From Mangrovibacillus cuniculi (lineage in GTDB: Bacteria; Bacillota; Bacilli; Bacillales; R1DC41): a DNA stretch of 64,000 bases. The position numbers were made by a program, and so were the translations under genes. The notes beneath the pieces are model-generated. The model was not told the origin of the DNA. It worked only from the letters and a program-made list of their open reading frames with translations, and ran no database searches. The stretch spans positions 702,501-766,500 of the forward strand of contig NZ_CP049742.1 in assembly GCF_015482585.1 (NCBI RefSeq), written 5' to 3'. Shown in pieces: positions 42,110 through 51,700 of this stretch. Numbering within the stretch: position 1 is the stretch's first letter; the number at the start of each line of letters is the position of its first letter.

Positions 42110-42886
42110 ATGATCGAATTTAAAGATGTTTCTTTAACATATCCTAATGGCACAAAAGGATTAAAGAACGTGAATGTGCAAATTAATGAAGGTGAATTTG
42201 TTGTTATAGTAGGTTTATCAGGGGCAGGTAAATCTACCTTTATAAGAAGTATTAACCGATTAGTCACACCAACGGAAGGTGCGTTATTGGTAGACCAAGA
42301 AGATATTCTAAAGTACAAAGGAAGAAGATTAAGAACGCTTCGTACAAAAGTAGGAATGATCTTCCAAAACTATAACTTAGTAAAAAGGTCAAATGTGTTA
42401 AAGAATGTGTTGGCTGGACGTCTAGGGCATACAGGAACTATCCGCTCGGTTTTAAATCTTTTTAGTCGTGAAGATCGTGCTCTAGCTTACGAAAGTTTAA
42501 AGCGTGTAAACATTGAAGAAAAGCTTTACAACCGTGCAGATGAGCTTAGTGGTGGACAACAGCAACGTGTTAGTATTGCACGTGTGTTAACGCAAAAACC
42601 TAAGTATATCTTAGCAGATGAACCTGTAGCTTCATTAGACCCACCGACGTCCCATCAAGTAATGACATATCTGAAAAAGATCAATCAAGAAGATAACATT
42701 ACAACAATTGTCAATCTTCATTTTATTGATATGGCGATGGAATACGCAGATAGAATTATTGGAATGCGTGCTGGAGAAGTAGTATTTGATGGACCCGTAT
42801 CTGAGGTAACGGAAAAGACTTTTGAAGAAATATATGGACGTTCTATCCGTGAAGATGATTTACGTGGGGGAAATGGAAATGAGTAA
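42110..42886 (+). CDS. phnC: Phosphonate-type ABC transporter ATPase
   Basis: The 258-aa ATPase has Walker A GLSGAGKST at about residue 36, signature LSGGQQQRVSIAR at about 145, and Walker B ILADEPVASLDP at about 166. It couples ATP hydrolysis to import through the two PhnE subunits. The start at 42110 follows TTTGGAGGGG; the earlier in-frame ATG lies inside that ribosome binding site. It overlaps the first phnE by 8 bp. Confidence 0.94.
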   Translation: MIEFKDVSLTYPNGTKGLKNVNVQINEGEFVVIVGLSGAGKSTFIRSINRLVTPTEGALLVDQEDILKYKGRRLRTLRTKVGMIFQNYNLVKRSNVLKNVLAGRLGHTGTIRSVLNLFSREDRALAYESLKRVNIEEKLYNRADELSGGQQQRVSIARVLTQKPKYILADEPVASLDPPTSHQVMTYLKKINQEDNITTIVNLHFIDMAMEYADRIIGMRAGEVVFDGPVSEVTEKTFEEIYGRSIREDDLRGGNGNE

Positions 42887-43700
42887 TGTTCCAACATCCA
42901 TGAATCTTTCGTCTAAGACAAATACGCCTAATATGCTTCCAGCAAAAGTGAAAATGAGAATGACAGCGATATTTATTGCTGTTTTAGGATTTTACTTGTT
43001 TAGTTCATACAAAACAGATGCTTCTTTTCTTGAATTGATAAGCGGTTTAGGGAACATGCCATTGTTATTAGAAGAATTCTTTCCACCAAACCTATCTTTG
43101 TTTTCTAAGATTTGGCCAAGTTTAGCAGAAACGATTCAAATGGCTATTATTGCTACAACGATTGCTGCAATGCTCTGTGTACCTCTAAGTCTACTAGCAG
43201 CAAATAACATTGTAACAAACAAATATTTATACAATACTGTTCGATTCCTGTTAAATTTACTTCGTACAATACCAGATATGGTATTAGCGATTGTGTTTGT
43301 TTCTTTATTTGGATTAGGTGTTCTACCAGGTATCCTTGCATTAATTGTTTTTTCACTAGGAATTCTAGCAAAATTAATTAGTGAAACGATTGAATCTATC
43401 GACACAAATCCGCTAGACGCGATGCGTGCTTCTGGGGCTAATTCCGTCCAAATGATTTCTTTTTCTGTGGTTCCACAAGTTTTACCACAGTTTTCTTCAT
43501 TTGTTTTGTATGTTTTCGAAATTAATATTAGAGCATCTGTAGTATTAGGGCTTGTTGGTGCAGGTGGAATTGGTCAAGTTTTAAATAACCAATTAAGTAT
43601 ACGCGCTTATCCAAATGCCATGGGAATTATCATCATCATCTTTATTTTAGTAATCATCATTGAGTTTATTTCCAACAAGATTAGGGAGGCGATTATCTGA
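42879..43700 (+). CDS. phnE: Phosphonate-type ABC transporter permease, first subunit
   Basis: The 273-aa permease has about six membrane segments. The coupling-loop motif is EAxxxSGA-like: LDAMRASGANSVQMISF at about residue 185. A hydrophilic N-terminus of about 30 residues precedes TM1. The start ATG at 42879 is inside the end of phnC with GGGGG 8 nt upstream. It is paired with a second, related permease, so the channel is probably a heterodimer. Confidence 0.93.
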   Translation: MSNVPTSMNLSSKTNTPNMLPAKVKMRMTAIFIAVLGFYLFSSYKTDASFLELISGLGNMPLLLEEFFPPNLSLFSKIWPSLAETIQMAIIATTIAAMLCVPLSLLAANNIVTNKYLYNTVRFLLNLLRTIPDMVLAIVFVSLFGLGVLPGILALIVFSLGILAKLISETIESIDTNPLDAMRASGANSVQMISFSVVPQVLPQFSSFVLYVFEINIRASVVLGLVGAGGIGQVLNNQLSIRAYPNAMGIIIIIFILVIIIEFISNKIREAII

Positions 43701-44497
43701 TGACGTTACAATTACCTCCAAAACCAAAGAAAAATAATGTGAAAATTGCTAAAAGAGTTGCTATTGCGGTAGCCTTAGTTGCTTTATACACTTGGACTTT
43801 TATGGGCATAGATATTGATTGGGCTAGAGCAGTTGATCGTATGACGAATAACTTCGAGAAAATTATTCCTAGATTATTTTCACCAAGCTGGGAAGACTTT
43901 CCTGCTGTGATGGACTCCATGTTAGAAACAATCTATATTGCATTTGCAGGATCGTTAATGGCAGCTATCCTTGCCATTCCATTAGGATTTTTAGCTGCAA
44001 AAAACATGACGAAGATACCTGTGTTGACAGCTTTAGGAAAATGGGTTTTAAGCGCCATTCGTGCATTCCCTGATATTATTCTAGCCATTCTGTTCATCGT
44101 GGCAGTAGGAATTGGTCCTTTCGCTGGAGTTCTTGCTATTGCCATTGGATCAACGGGGATGCTTGGAAAACTTTATTCAGAGGTTCTAGAGTCCATTGAT
44201 AAAAATATAGTGGAAGCAATGGAGGCGTCTGGAGCGAATAAGGTTCAGATTCTTTTCCACGGAATCATCCCTCAGATTATTCCGGAATTTTTGTCTTACG
44301 CGATCTATCGCTTTGAGGTTGACGTACGTGCTTCAACGATACTAGGTGTAATTGGTGCAGGTGGTATTGGTACGATGATTCTTTTCGCTAACATTAATCG
44401 TAACTGGGAGCAAATGGGGTTAATCTTGCTCGTTATTATCGTTGTAGTAACGGTTATTGATGTCATCTCTACTCAAATTCGTAAGCGTATTGTTTAA
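43700..44497 (+). CDS. phnE: Phosphonate-type ABC transporter permease, second subunit
   Basis: The 265-aa permease is paralogous to the preceding one. The coupling loop reads VEAMEASGANKVQILFHG at about residue 170, and IGAGGIGTMILF follows near the end. It shares one base with the previous stop (TGATG), a strong coupling signal. A terminator comes next, so phnDCE1E2 is a complete import unit. Confidence 0.93.
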   Translation: MTLQLPPKPKKNNVKIAKRVAIAVALVALYTWTFMGIDIDWARAVDRMTNNFEKIIPRLFSPSWEDFPAVMDSMLETIYIAFAGSLMAAILAIPLGFLAAKNMTKIPVLTALGKWVLSAIRAFPDIILAILFIVAVGIGPFAGVLAIAIGSTGMLGKLYSEVLESIDKNIVEAMEASGANKVQILFHGIIPQIIPEFLSYAIYRFEVDVRASTILGVIGAGGIGTMILFANINRNWEQMGLILLVIIVVVTVIDVISTQIRKRIV

Positions 44498-44502
44498 AGT
44501 CA

Positions 44503-44549
44503 ACAACCGCCTAATTTAGAGTTCTACCTCTAGAGGCGGTTTTGTTTAT
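44503..44549 (+). terminator. Terminator of phnDCE1E2
   Basis: AACCGCCT pairs with AGGCGGTT, extended by an inner AGAG/CTCT helix, followed by TTGTTT. Confidence 0.8.
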
Positions 44550-44563
44550 GGAGGGGGAAGCAA

Positions 44564-46132
44564 GTGGTAAAGCAACACACACTGTCCATCGTGTTAACAA
44601 GCGATATTCACGGACAAATAGTTCCTGTACATTATGGGACAAAATCAGAGACGTCAGATGGATTAAGCAGAGTGTCTACTTATGTAGAAAAATTAAGAAA
44701 ACGCACTTCCGTGTTATTAATAGATAATGGGGATAATATCCAAGGTACTCCCCTAACGTACCATTACGTTAAGGAAATGCGTCATTCACCAAATCCAGTT
44801 ATTATGGCGATGAATTATATGGAATATGATATAGCAGTTATTGGGAATCATGAATTCAATTATGGAATGGAAGTTTTACATAATGCCGTAAAAGAGTCTA
44901 CATTCCCTTGGTTATGTGCAAATATTATTAACAAGAAAACTGGATTACCTATTTTCGGCAACCCGTATGTAGTAAAAAAAATAAATGGAATCTCTGTAGC
45001 AATTCTAGGCGTTACGACACATTACATTCCAAATTGGGAGAATCCTAAACATATAGAGAACCTAGTTTTTGAAGATGTAAAAGAGACAACAGAGCATTGG
45101 GTAAAGAAGATACGACAGGAAGAGAAACCAGACCTTCTAGTCGTTAGCTATCACGGAGGATTTGAAAGAGATTTATCTACTGGTGAACAAACAGAGAATT
45201 TATCGTCTGAAAATCAGGGATTCGAAATTTGTAAGGATATTCAGGGAATTGATATTCTGCTCACAGGTCATCAACATAGACAAATACATCAATTTGTCCA
45301 CGGGGTTGCGGTAGTTCAGCCTGGTTTTAAAGGAGAAGTAGTAGGGCAAGTAGATGTTATTTTTGAAGAACACCAAGGTAATAGAATTGTAAAAGACATA
45401 GCGCCAAAGTTAGTTTCAATGAGAGAAGTCAAAAGTGATTTGGCGTTAGAACAACTGGTTCACGAGTATGAAAGCAAAACACAAAGTTGGTTAGATCAAC
45501 CTATTGGGTATATAGATGGAAATATGTTGATTCAAGATCCTTTTGAGGCACGTTTAAAAGAGCACCCATTAACAGAATTAATTAACAAAGTTCAAATGGA
45601 AGTAGCAGGGGTAGAAATATCTAATTCTGCAATCTTTAATAATGAAGCGACAGGGTTACCTTCAAAAGTTACGATGAGGGATATAGTAGCAAACTATGTT
45701 TATCCAAACACACTTGCTGTGATAGAGATTACAGGGAAAGATATGAAGGATGCATTAGAGCGATCAGCATCATACTTTACCATAGGGCCAGAGGGTCAAA
45801 TTACTGTAAATCCAACATTCTGTGATCCTAAGCCTCAACATTATAATTACGACATGTGGGAAGGTATTGAATATACAATCAATGTCTCCAATCCTGAAGG
45901 GAACAGGATTGAGAATTTAATTTACAAAGGAAAATTAGTTCAAAAGGAAGATTCTTTTGACGTCGTTATGAATAACTACCGGGCTGGTGGTGGTGGAGAT
46001 TATCCTATGTTCAAAGGAAAGCCGATTAAACGAGAAATTCAAACTGATATGTCTGAAATCCTAGCTACCTATTTTAAAAGAAATCCACTCATTAAAGCAC
46101 AAACAAATGATAATTGGCGTGTCATAAAATAA
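44564..46132 (+). CDS. Bifunctional metallophosphatase/5'-nucleotidase family protein
   Basis: The 522-aa protein has an N-terminal metallophosphoesterase with TSDIHGQ (residues 11-17), DNGDNIQGTP, GNHEFNYG (about 97), and LTGHQHRQIH (about 224). The C-terminal domain has a 5'-nucleotidase substrate site with NNYRAGGGGDYP at about 470. No signal peptide or anchor is visible, so unlike YfkN-type relatives it appears cytoplasmic. The start is GTG after GGAGGGGG. It sits 66 bp after phnE2, past a terminator; a role in releasing phosphate from nucleotides or cyclic diesters is inferred. Confidence 0.88.
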   Translation: MVKQHTLSIVLTSDIHGQIVPVHYGTKSETSDGLSRVSTYVEKLRKRTSVLLIDNGDNIQGTPLTYHYVKEMRHSPNPVIMAMNYMEYDIAVIGNHEFNYGMEVLHNAVKESTFPWLCANIINKKTGLPIFGNPYVVKKINGISVAILGVTTHYIPNWENPKHIENLVFEDVKETTEHWVKKIRQEEKPDLLVVSYHGGFERDLSTGEQTENLSSENQGFEICKDIQGIDILLTGHQHRQIHQFVHGVAVVQPGFKGEVVGQVDVIFEEHQGNRIVKDIAPKLVSMREVKSDLALEQLVHEYESKTQSWLDQPIGYIDGNMLIQDPFEARLKEHPLTELINKVQMEVAGVEISNSAIFNNEATGLPSKVTMRDIVANYVYPNTLAVIEITGKDMKDALERSASYFTIGPEGQITVNPTFCDPKPQHYNYDMWEGIEYTINVSNPEGNRIENLIYKGKLVQKEDSFDVVMNNYRAGGGGDYPMFKGKPIKREIQTDMSEILATYFKRNPLIKAQTNDNWRVIK

Positions 46133-46159
46133 AATACCACCTCTTGGAAGATTGTAAGA

Positions 46160-46188
46160 TTGACAAGGTAGGACTTCTTTCTTAAACT
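46160..46188 (+). promoter_or_regulatory. SigA promoter of the MarR-type regulator
   Basis: TTGACA (46160-46165) and TAAACT (46183-46188) have a 17-bp spacer and lie about 40 bp upstream of the start codon. Confidence 0.65.
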
Positions 46189-46226
46189 AATGATGACAGT
46201 TTAAAGATTGAAGGAATGAGTATTTA

Positions 46227-46661
46227 ATGACAACAGAAAATTCACTAAAACTATTTATTGTTTTATCAAAAGCAACGAAAGCAATTCACGAATATCAGAA
46301 TAAATACATTCAACAAGCTGGGTTGAATCCAACGGAATTTGCCGTTCTAGAGCTTTTGTACCATAAAGGAGACCAACCACTTCAGAAAATCGGAAGTAAA
46401 ATTTTGATTGCAAGTGGTAGTATTACCTATGTAGTAGATAAGCTGGAGCAAAAAGAATTCGTGGAAAGAATTGCATGCCCAAATGATCGTAGAGTAACAT
46501 TTGCGCATATTACGGAAAGCGGAAAAGCATTTATCGACGAAATTTTCCCGGCACACAGCGAAAGACTGGACGAAATCTTCTCCGTCATAACGGAAGAAGA
46601 AAAGCAAGCAGCCATTACCATCCTAAAAAAAGTGGGTATCTCGGCTAGGGATAAGAGTTAA
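46227..46661 (+). CDS. mhqR: MarR family transcriptional regulator, MhqR-like
   Basis: The 144-aa winged-helix protein contains LNPTEFAVLELLYHKGDQP and ASGSITYVVDKLEQKE (recognition helix, about 72-87), then NDRRVTFAHITESG in the wing. This pattern is close to B. subtilis MhqR (YkvE), a repressor of quinone-responsive dioxygenase genes. A single Cys (residue 91) precedes the wing. Position upstream of ykvI also fits. No target operator is seen next to it. It ends in a strong terminator. Confidence 0.75.
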   Translation: MTTENSLKLFIVLSKATKAIHEYQNKYIQQAGLNPTEFAVLELLYHKGDQPLQKIGSKILIASGSITYVVDKLEQKEFVERIACPNDRRVTFAHITESGKAFIDEIFPAHSERLDEIFSVITEEEKQAAITILKKVGISARDKS

Positions 46662-46687
46662 TCTTACTAATTCTTTAGATTAATTAT

Positions 46688-46734
46688 AAAACAGGTGTGT
46701 TGTTTCGACCGAACAATACACCTGTTTTTGTTAT
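46688..46734 (+). terminator. Terminator of the MarR-type gene
   Basis: AAACAGGTGTGTTGTTCG-like left arm pairs with CGAACAATACACCTGTTT (stem about 16 bp with one mismatch), followed by TTGTTA. Confidence 0.88.
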
Positions 46735-46799
46735 GTTTAAAAATTGTAATCAATCATTAAATTTAATTCTGCATAAATTTTGTATCTAAAAAAATATAT

Positions 46800-46841
46800 T
46801 AGGGATTGAAGCGGAAATCCAGGTGCAGTAATTTTGCTTAC
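46800..46841 (+). repeat. R1 repeat remnant
   Basis: The segment reads GGGATTGAAGCGGAAATCC followed by AGGTGCAGTAATTTTG. This is the left edge of the R1 core (GGGATTGGAGCGGAA) joined directly to the right flank (GGAAATCCCTGTGCAGT), so the core between is deleted at the shared GCGGAA. No terminator hairpin or inverted ends remain. The rest of 46735-46960 has nothing else recognisable. Confidence 0.7.
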
Positions 46842-46978
46842 AGAATGTAAACTTTCAAAAATAGGAAAGAAAGTACACATATAGAAATAAGTTAGTAAAG
46901 ATAATTTCATTTTCCAACAAGGAATTTGTCGTTTTTGCTAGAATATATTACTAGATTGTAGAATTAAGGAGGATTTAT

Positions 46979-48676
46979 ATGAAGACCTTTACAGAGTTTG
47001 AATACGTAAGACCCAATAAAGAAGAAATAGAACAAGTGTTAACCGGATTATTACATACTTTTCAAAACGCTCCAAATGCAGAAGAGCAAAAAAAAGTAAT
47101 GCAAGAAATTAACCAGATTCGTCAAGACGTCGATACAATGTTTAATCTTTGTTACATCCGACACTCTATAGATACAAACGATGAATTCTATCAAGCCGAG
47201 CAAGACTATATGGATGAATTAGCTCCACAATTAGAAGAAATTGTGTCTAAGTACTATAAGGCTTTAGTGGAATCTAACTACAGAGAAGAGCTTGAAAAAG
47301 AGTTCGGAACTCAACTTTTTGCATTAGCAGAAGCACAACTTAAAACATTTTCACCTGAAATCATCCCTTTAATGCAACAAGAAAATAAACTATCATCTCA
47401 ATATACGAAGTTAGTAGCTTCTGCTTCTATCATGTTTGATGGAAAAGAGCTTACTCTAGCTCAATTAGATCCATATACAGAATCATTAGATCGAAATGTT
47501 CGAAAATCAGCGTTAGAAGCAAAATTTGCATTCTTTGCTGAAAATGAAGCTGAATTTGACCGACTATATGATGAGTTAGTAAAGGTGAGAACAGAAATTG
47601 CTCACACTCTAGGATTTAAGAACTTCGTAGAGTTAGGCTATGCTCGTATGTTCCGTACCGATTACAATGCAGAAATGGTCAAAGCATATCGAGATCAAGT
47701 AAAAGAAATTGTCGTTCCTTATGTAACAGAGCTAAAGAATCGTCAAGCTGCTAGAATCGGCGTAGATTCCTTAAAACATTATGATGAAACACTTCAATTC
47801 ACAACTGGTAATGCTACACCTAAAGGTAATCCTGATTGGATTGTGGAGAACGGAAAGAAAATGTATGAAGAGCTATCTCCAGAAACGAATGAATTCATTC
47901 ACTTTATGTTAGATCAAAACCTTGTGGACTTAGTTGCGAAGAAGGGAAAAGCTAGCGGCGGATACTGTACATTTATTCCAAACTACAGTGCTCCATACAT
48001 CTTCTCTAACTTCAATGGAACATCAGGTGATATTGATGTATTAACGCATGAAGCTGGTCACGCTTTCCAAGTGTATATGAGTAGAAATATGACGGTTCCT
48101 GAGTATGTGTGGCCAACGTACGAGGCTTGTGAAATCCACTCTATGAGTATGGAATTCTTAACGTGGCCATGGATGGAAAACTTCTTTAAAGAAGATGTGG
48201 AAAAGTATAAATTTAGTCATTTATCTAGTGGTGTAACCTTCTTGCCATATGGTGTAGCAGTGGATGAGTTCCAACATTTTGTTTACGAAAATCCTACGGC
48301 AACTCCAGAAGAAAGAAAGAATTACTGGTCTGATTTAGAGAAAAAATACCTTCCACACAAAGATTATGATGGTTTTGATTATCTAAATCGTGGTGGAATG
48401 TGGCAGCGACAAGGTCATATTTATAACTCTCCATTTTATTATATTGATTACACGTTAGCGCAAGTATGTGCATTCCAATTCTTCGCTTTAGCAGAAGAGG
48501 ATCGAGAAAGTGCGTGGAACGCTTATGTGGAATTATGTAAAGAAGGTGGCAGACAATCATTCCTAGGATTAGTAGCTAAAGCAGGTTTGCAATCACCGTT
48601 TGAAGATGGAAGTATGGATAAAGCATTTGGGCATGTTAAAGCTGTATTAGATGGTATTGATGATACGAAACTGTAA
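46979..48676 (+). CDS. M3 family oligoendopeptidase
   Basis: The 565-aa zinc peptidase has the active-site motif HEAGHAFQVYMSRN at about residue 357, with the third ligand Glu in EIHSMSMEF. The helical fold and length match PepF-like M3 enzymes, which degrade short peptides in the cytoplasm. No signal peptide is present. The start follows a perfect AAGGAGG. It is a single gene closed by a bidirectional terminator. Confidence 0.92.
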   Translation: MKTFTEFEYVRPNKEEIEQVLTGLLHTFQNAPNAEEQKKVMQEINQIRQDVDTMFNLCYIRHSIDTNDEFYQAEQDYMDELAPQLEEIVSKYYKALVESNYREELEKEFGTQLFALAEAQLKTFSPEIIPLMQQENKLSSQYTKLVASASIMFDGKELTLAQLDPYTESLDRNVRKSALEAKFAFFAENEAEFDRLYDELVKVRTEIAHTLGFKNFVELGYARMFRTDYNAEMVKAYRDQVKEIVVPYVTELKNRQAARIGVDSLKHYDETLQFTTGNATPKGNPDWIVENGKKMYEELSPETNEFIHFMLDQNLVDLVAKKGKASGGYCTFIPNYSAPYIFSNFNGTSGDIDVLTHEAGHAFQVYMSRNMTVPEYVWPTYEACEIHSMSMEFLTWPWMENFFKEDVEKYKFSHLSSGVTFLPYGVAVDEFQHFVYENPTATPEERKNYWSDLEKKYLPHKDYDGFDYLNRGGMWQRQGHIYNSPFYYIDYTLAQVCAFQFFALAEEDRESAWNAYVELCKEGGRQSFLGLVAKAGLQSPFEDGSMDKAFGHVKAVLDGIDDTKL

Positions 48677-48680
48677 AATT

Positions 48681-48722
48681 AGAAGAGCTGTCCCGATTCA
48701 GGGACAGCTCATTTTGTTATTG
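48681..48722. terminator. Bidirectional terminator between peptidase and RND genes
   Basis: GAGCTGTCCC pairs with GGGACAGCTC around a 7-base loop, with T-rich tails on both strands. It serves two convergent genes. Confidence 0.9.
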
Positions 48723-51700
48723 TTTTTCTTTTAATTGTTTTTTGCTTTCTTTAAAAAAGAACAGTTCATATAACACTGGTAACAAGACTAACGTTAGCAA
48801 CGTGGAGGAGGTTAATCCACCGATTACTGTAATCGCAAGACCTTTGGAAATTAACGTTCCAGAAGAAGTGGTAAACGCTAATGGTAATAGGGCTGTAATT
48901 GTCGCAAACGCCGTCATTAAGATTGGGCGTAAACGAGTTTTACCAGCTTCCACTAAAGCCTCCCTGATAAACATTCCTTTTTCTTCAATGTTTTGTCCTA
49001 CGCGGTCTACCATCACAATCGCGTTCGTTGTTACGATACCAATTAGCATTAAGAATCCAATCATTACACTTACAGAAAGCGGTTCTTGTGCAATAAATAA
49101 ACCGAAAAGTGAACCTATTGGAACAAAGATTAACGAAGATAAAATAATAAACGGAATTCTTGCTTTTCCAAATGTAATTAGCATGGTGATATAAACTAAT
49201 CCAATTGCAATTAACATAGCTAAACCTAACTGTTGGAAAGTTTCCACTGTCTCATCACTTCCGCCACCACCTTCGAATGAAACACCATTTGGAAGCGTAA
49301 CGTTATCTTGTACACCATTAATTACTTCTTGTGTGACGGCTTGAATGTTGTCTCCGACTATTTGAGCAGAAATACGTGCATACACATTCCCATCAAGTTT
49401 TTGAATACTTGTAAAGCTTTCTACTTCTTTCACTTGAGCTACATCTGATACAGTATATACTCCTTGTGAAGTAAATAGAGGTAAGTTATTTAAATCATCT
49501 AACGTGATTTGATCTTGTTCATACTGAATCTGAAGCGAACGATCTGAATCTGTCAGACTAAAGTCATTAATGGTAACAGGGCGAGTTTGGTCACTAATCG
49601 TTCCTAACACTTGGAATCCACTAATACCTAATTCACTTGCTTTCTTGCTATCAATATCTACAACAATTTGTTTTTGTTTTTCACTAAAGTTGTTGGAAAC
49701 ATATTTTAATGTGTTAAGTGAATTCATGTAGTTTTCTACTTCGATAGACGCTTCTTGCAATGCATCCAAATCATCTGAAAATAAATCAATATTTACATTA
49801 TTATTAGACGGTGGTCCACCTGTAGACTGTTCCTGGACACCTAGAGTTGCTTCTGGTTCCATTTCAAATACAATCTCTTCCATTTGACTCTGTAATTCAG
49901 GAATGAACGAAGCGACTTCTGCATTTTCATTTAAACTTAAGAAATAGTTAGCTTGATTCTTTCGCTTAAGTCCTGTTTGGAAATCTCGACTACCAATACC
50001 AGCTGTTACGTCTTCAATGGTATCATTTTGATCAAAATACTGTTCTAGTTCTAGAGCTATTTCATTCGTTCTTTCTAGTGATGTAGAAGATGGAAGTCTA
50101 ACACTAGCTACTAATAATTTTTGTTCTTCATTCGGGATAAACGTAAATCCAAGGGAGGAAGTTAGGCCAAGTCCTCCTAATAGAGTAAGAACAGATAAAC
50201 TTATAACAATCCATTTTTTCTTAAGAGACCAAAGAATGACTTTACCAAATGCACGTTCCATCTTGCCTTCTTTCTCTTCTGGTGGAACCTTCTTAAACGA
50301 AAACTTAGCCAATATAGGAACAATGGTGATCGCTACGATTAGTGAAGTTAATAAGGCAAAAATAATCGTAAGGGCAAACGGTAAGAAGAATTCACCAGTA
50401 ATTCCACCTACAAATCCTAGTGGCAAGAAAACAACCACAGTTGTAATAGTGGAAGAGGTGATGGCTTTTAAAATTTCTTTCGTTGATGTTTCAATTAAGT
50501 CATTGGTCATTCCTTCTTGTGATTTTCTTACGCGCCGGAATATATTTTCAATTACCACAATACTATCATCCACAACACGTCCAACCGCTACAGCCATACC
50601 ACCCAGTGTCATGATATTTAAAGATATATCTAGTTGATATAAGAATATAGACGCTACCAGTAGGGATAACGGGATGGAGATAATAGCGATAATAGTCGCT
50701 CGAACATTTCGTAAGAATAACAACACGGCAATCGAAGCAAACAATGCTCCTAATAATCCTTCTTTTACTAATGTTTCAACTGATTTCGTAATACCTTCTG
50801 CAGAATCAAATCCAATGGAATAACGGATTTCATCATCGTATTTGTTCAAGACTTCTAACACCTGATCCGCTACTTCTACTGTATTTGCATCTTGTTTCTT
50901 CGTTACAGCCATCGATAAAGATTCTTCTAAGTTAAAACGTGTAATTTCTGGCTTTTCAGATGTTTCTTTTATTTCAGCAATATCTCCAAGAGTTATCGAT
51001 GTAACAGGTGCATTTGGATTTGAAAATGCAGGCGTAATAGTTAAATCTCTTAAGGTTTGAATGGTATCTACTTTTTCTTGAACCCGAACAGGAATTTCTA
51101 TAGATTCACTTGTAATGGTACCAGCTGGGAAAGATAAAGATTTATCTGTAATTTGTTTTCTAATTTCTTCTAACGTTAATCCATACTGAGTTGCTTTATC
51201 GGGGTCCACAGAGATGGAAAGAAGTTCTTCCACTCTACCGCCGACTGAAATGGAATTAATGCCGTTAATTTTGTTTAGTTCAGGAAGTAGTTTTGTATCT
51301 ACTACTTCTTCCACGCTTGTGTCATCAACACCAAATAAAGAAATGTTAAATATAGGGAATGTACCAAAGGAAAACCTATTTATCTCTGTTGATGTAGAGT
51401 CAGGAAGATTTGCTTCTTTAAGAATATTTTCCACTTGCTGCTCTACTTCATCAATATCAGCACTAAATGGAAATTCCATGTTAATGATGGAGACACTGTC
51501 AAATGAAGTACTTGTGATAGATTTTACACCTTCCACTGCATCGAGCTGATCTTCTAATTTACTTGTTACATTTTCATCCACATCTTCTGGTGAAGCTCCT
51601 GGATAAATGGTTTCAACAGATAATGTTGGGAATTCAATGTTTGGTAAAAGGTCCACTTTTAGACGTGAAAAAGAGTATAAGCCAGCCAAAATGAGTAGAA

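Noticed and set aside
5553-46841. CRISPR array from recurring repeats
   Set aside because: Repeats are kilobases apart, vary in length, face both directions and no cas genes are present.
48742-49194. 150-codon frame antisense to the second RND gene
   Set aside because: Shadow of a conserved gene; no ribosome binding site or recognisable protein.
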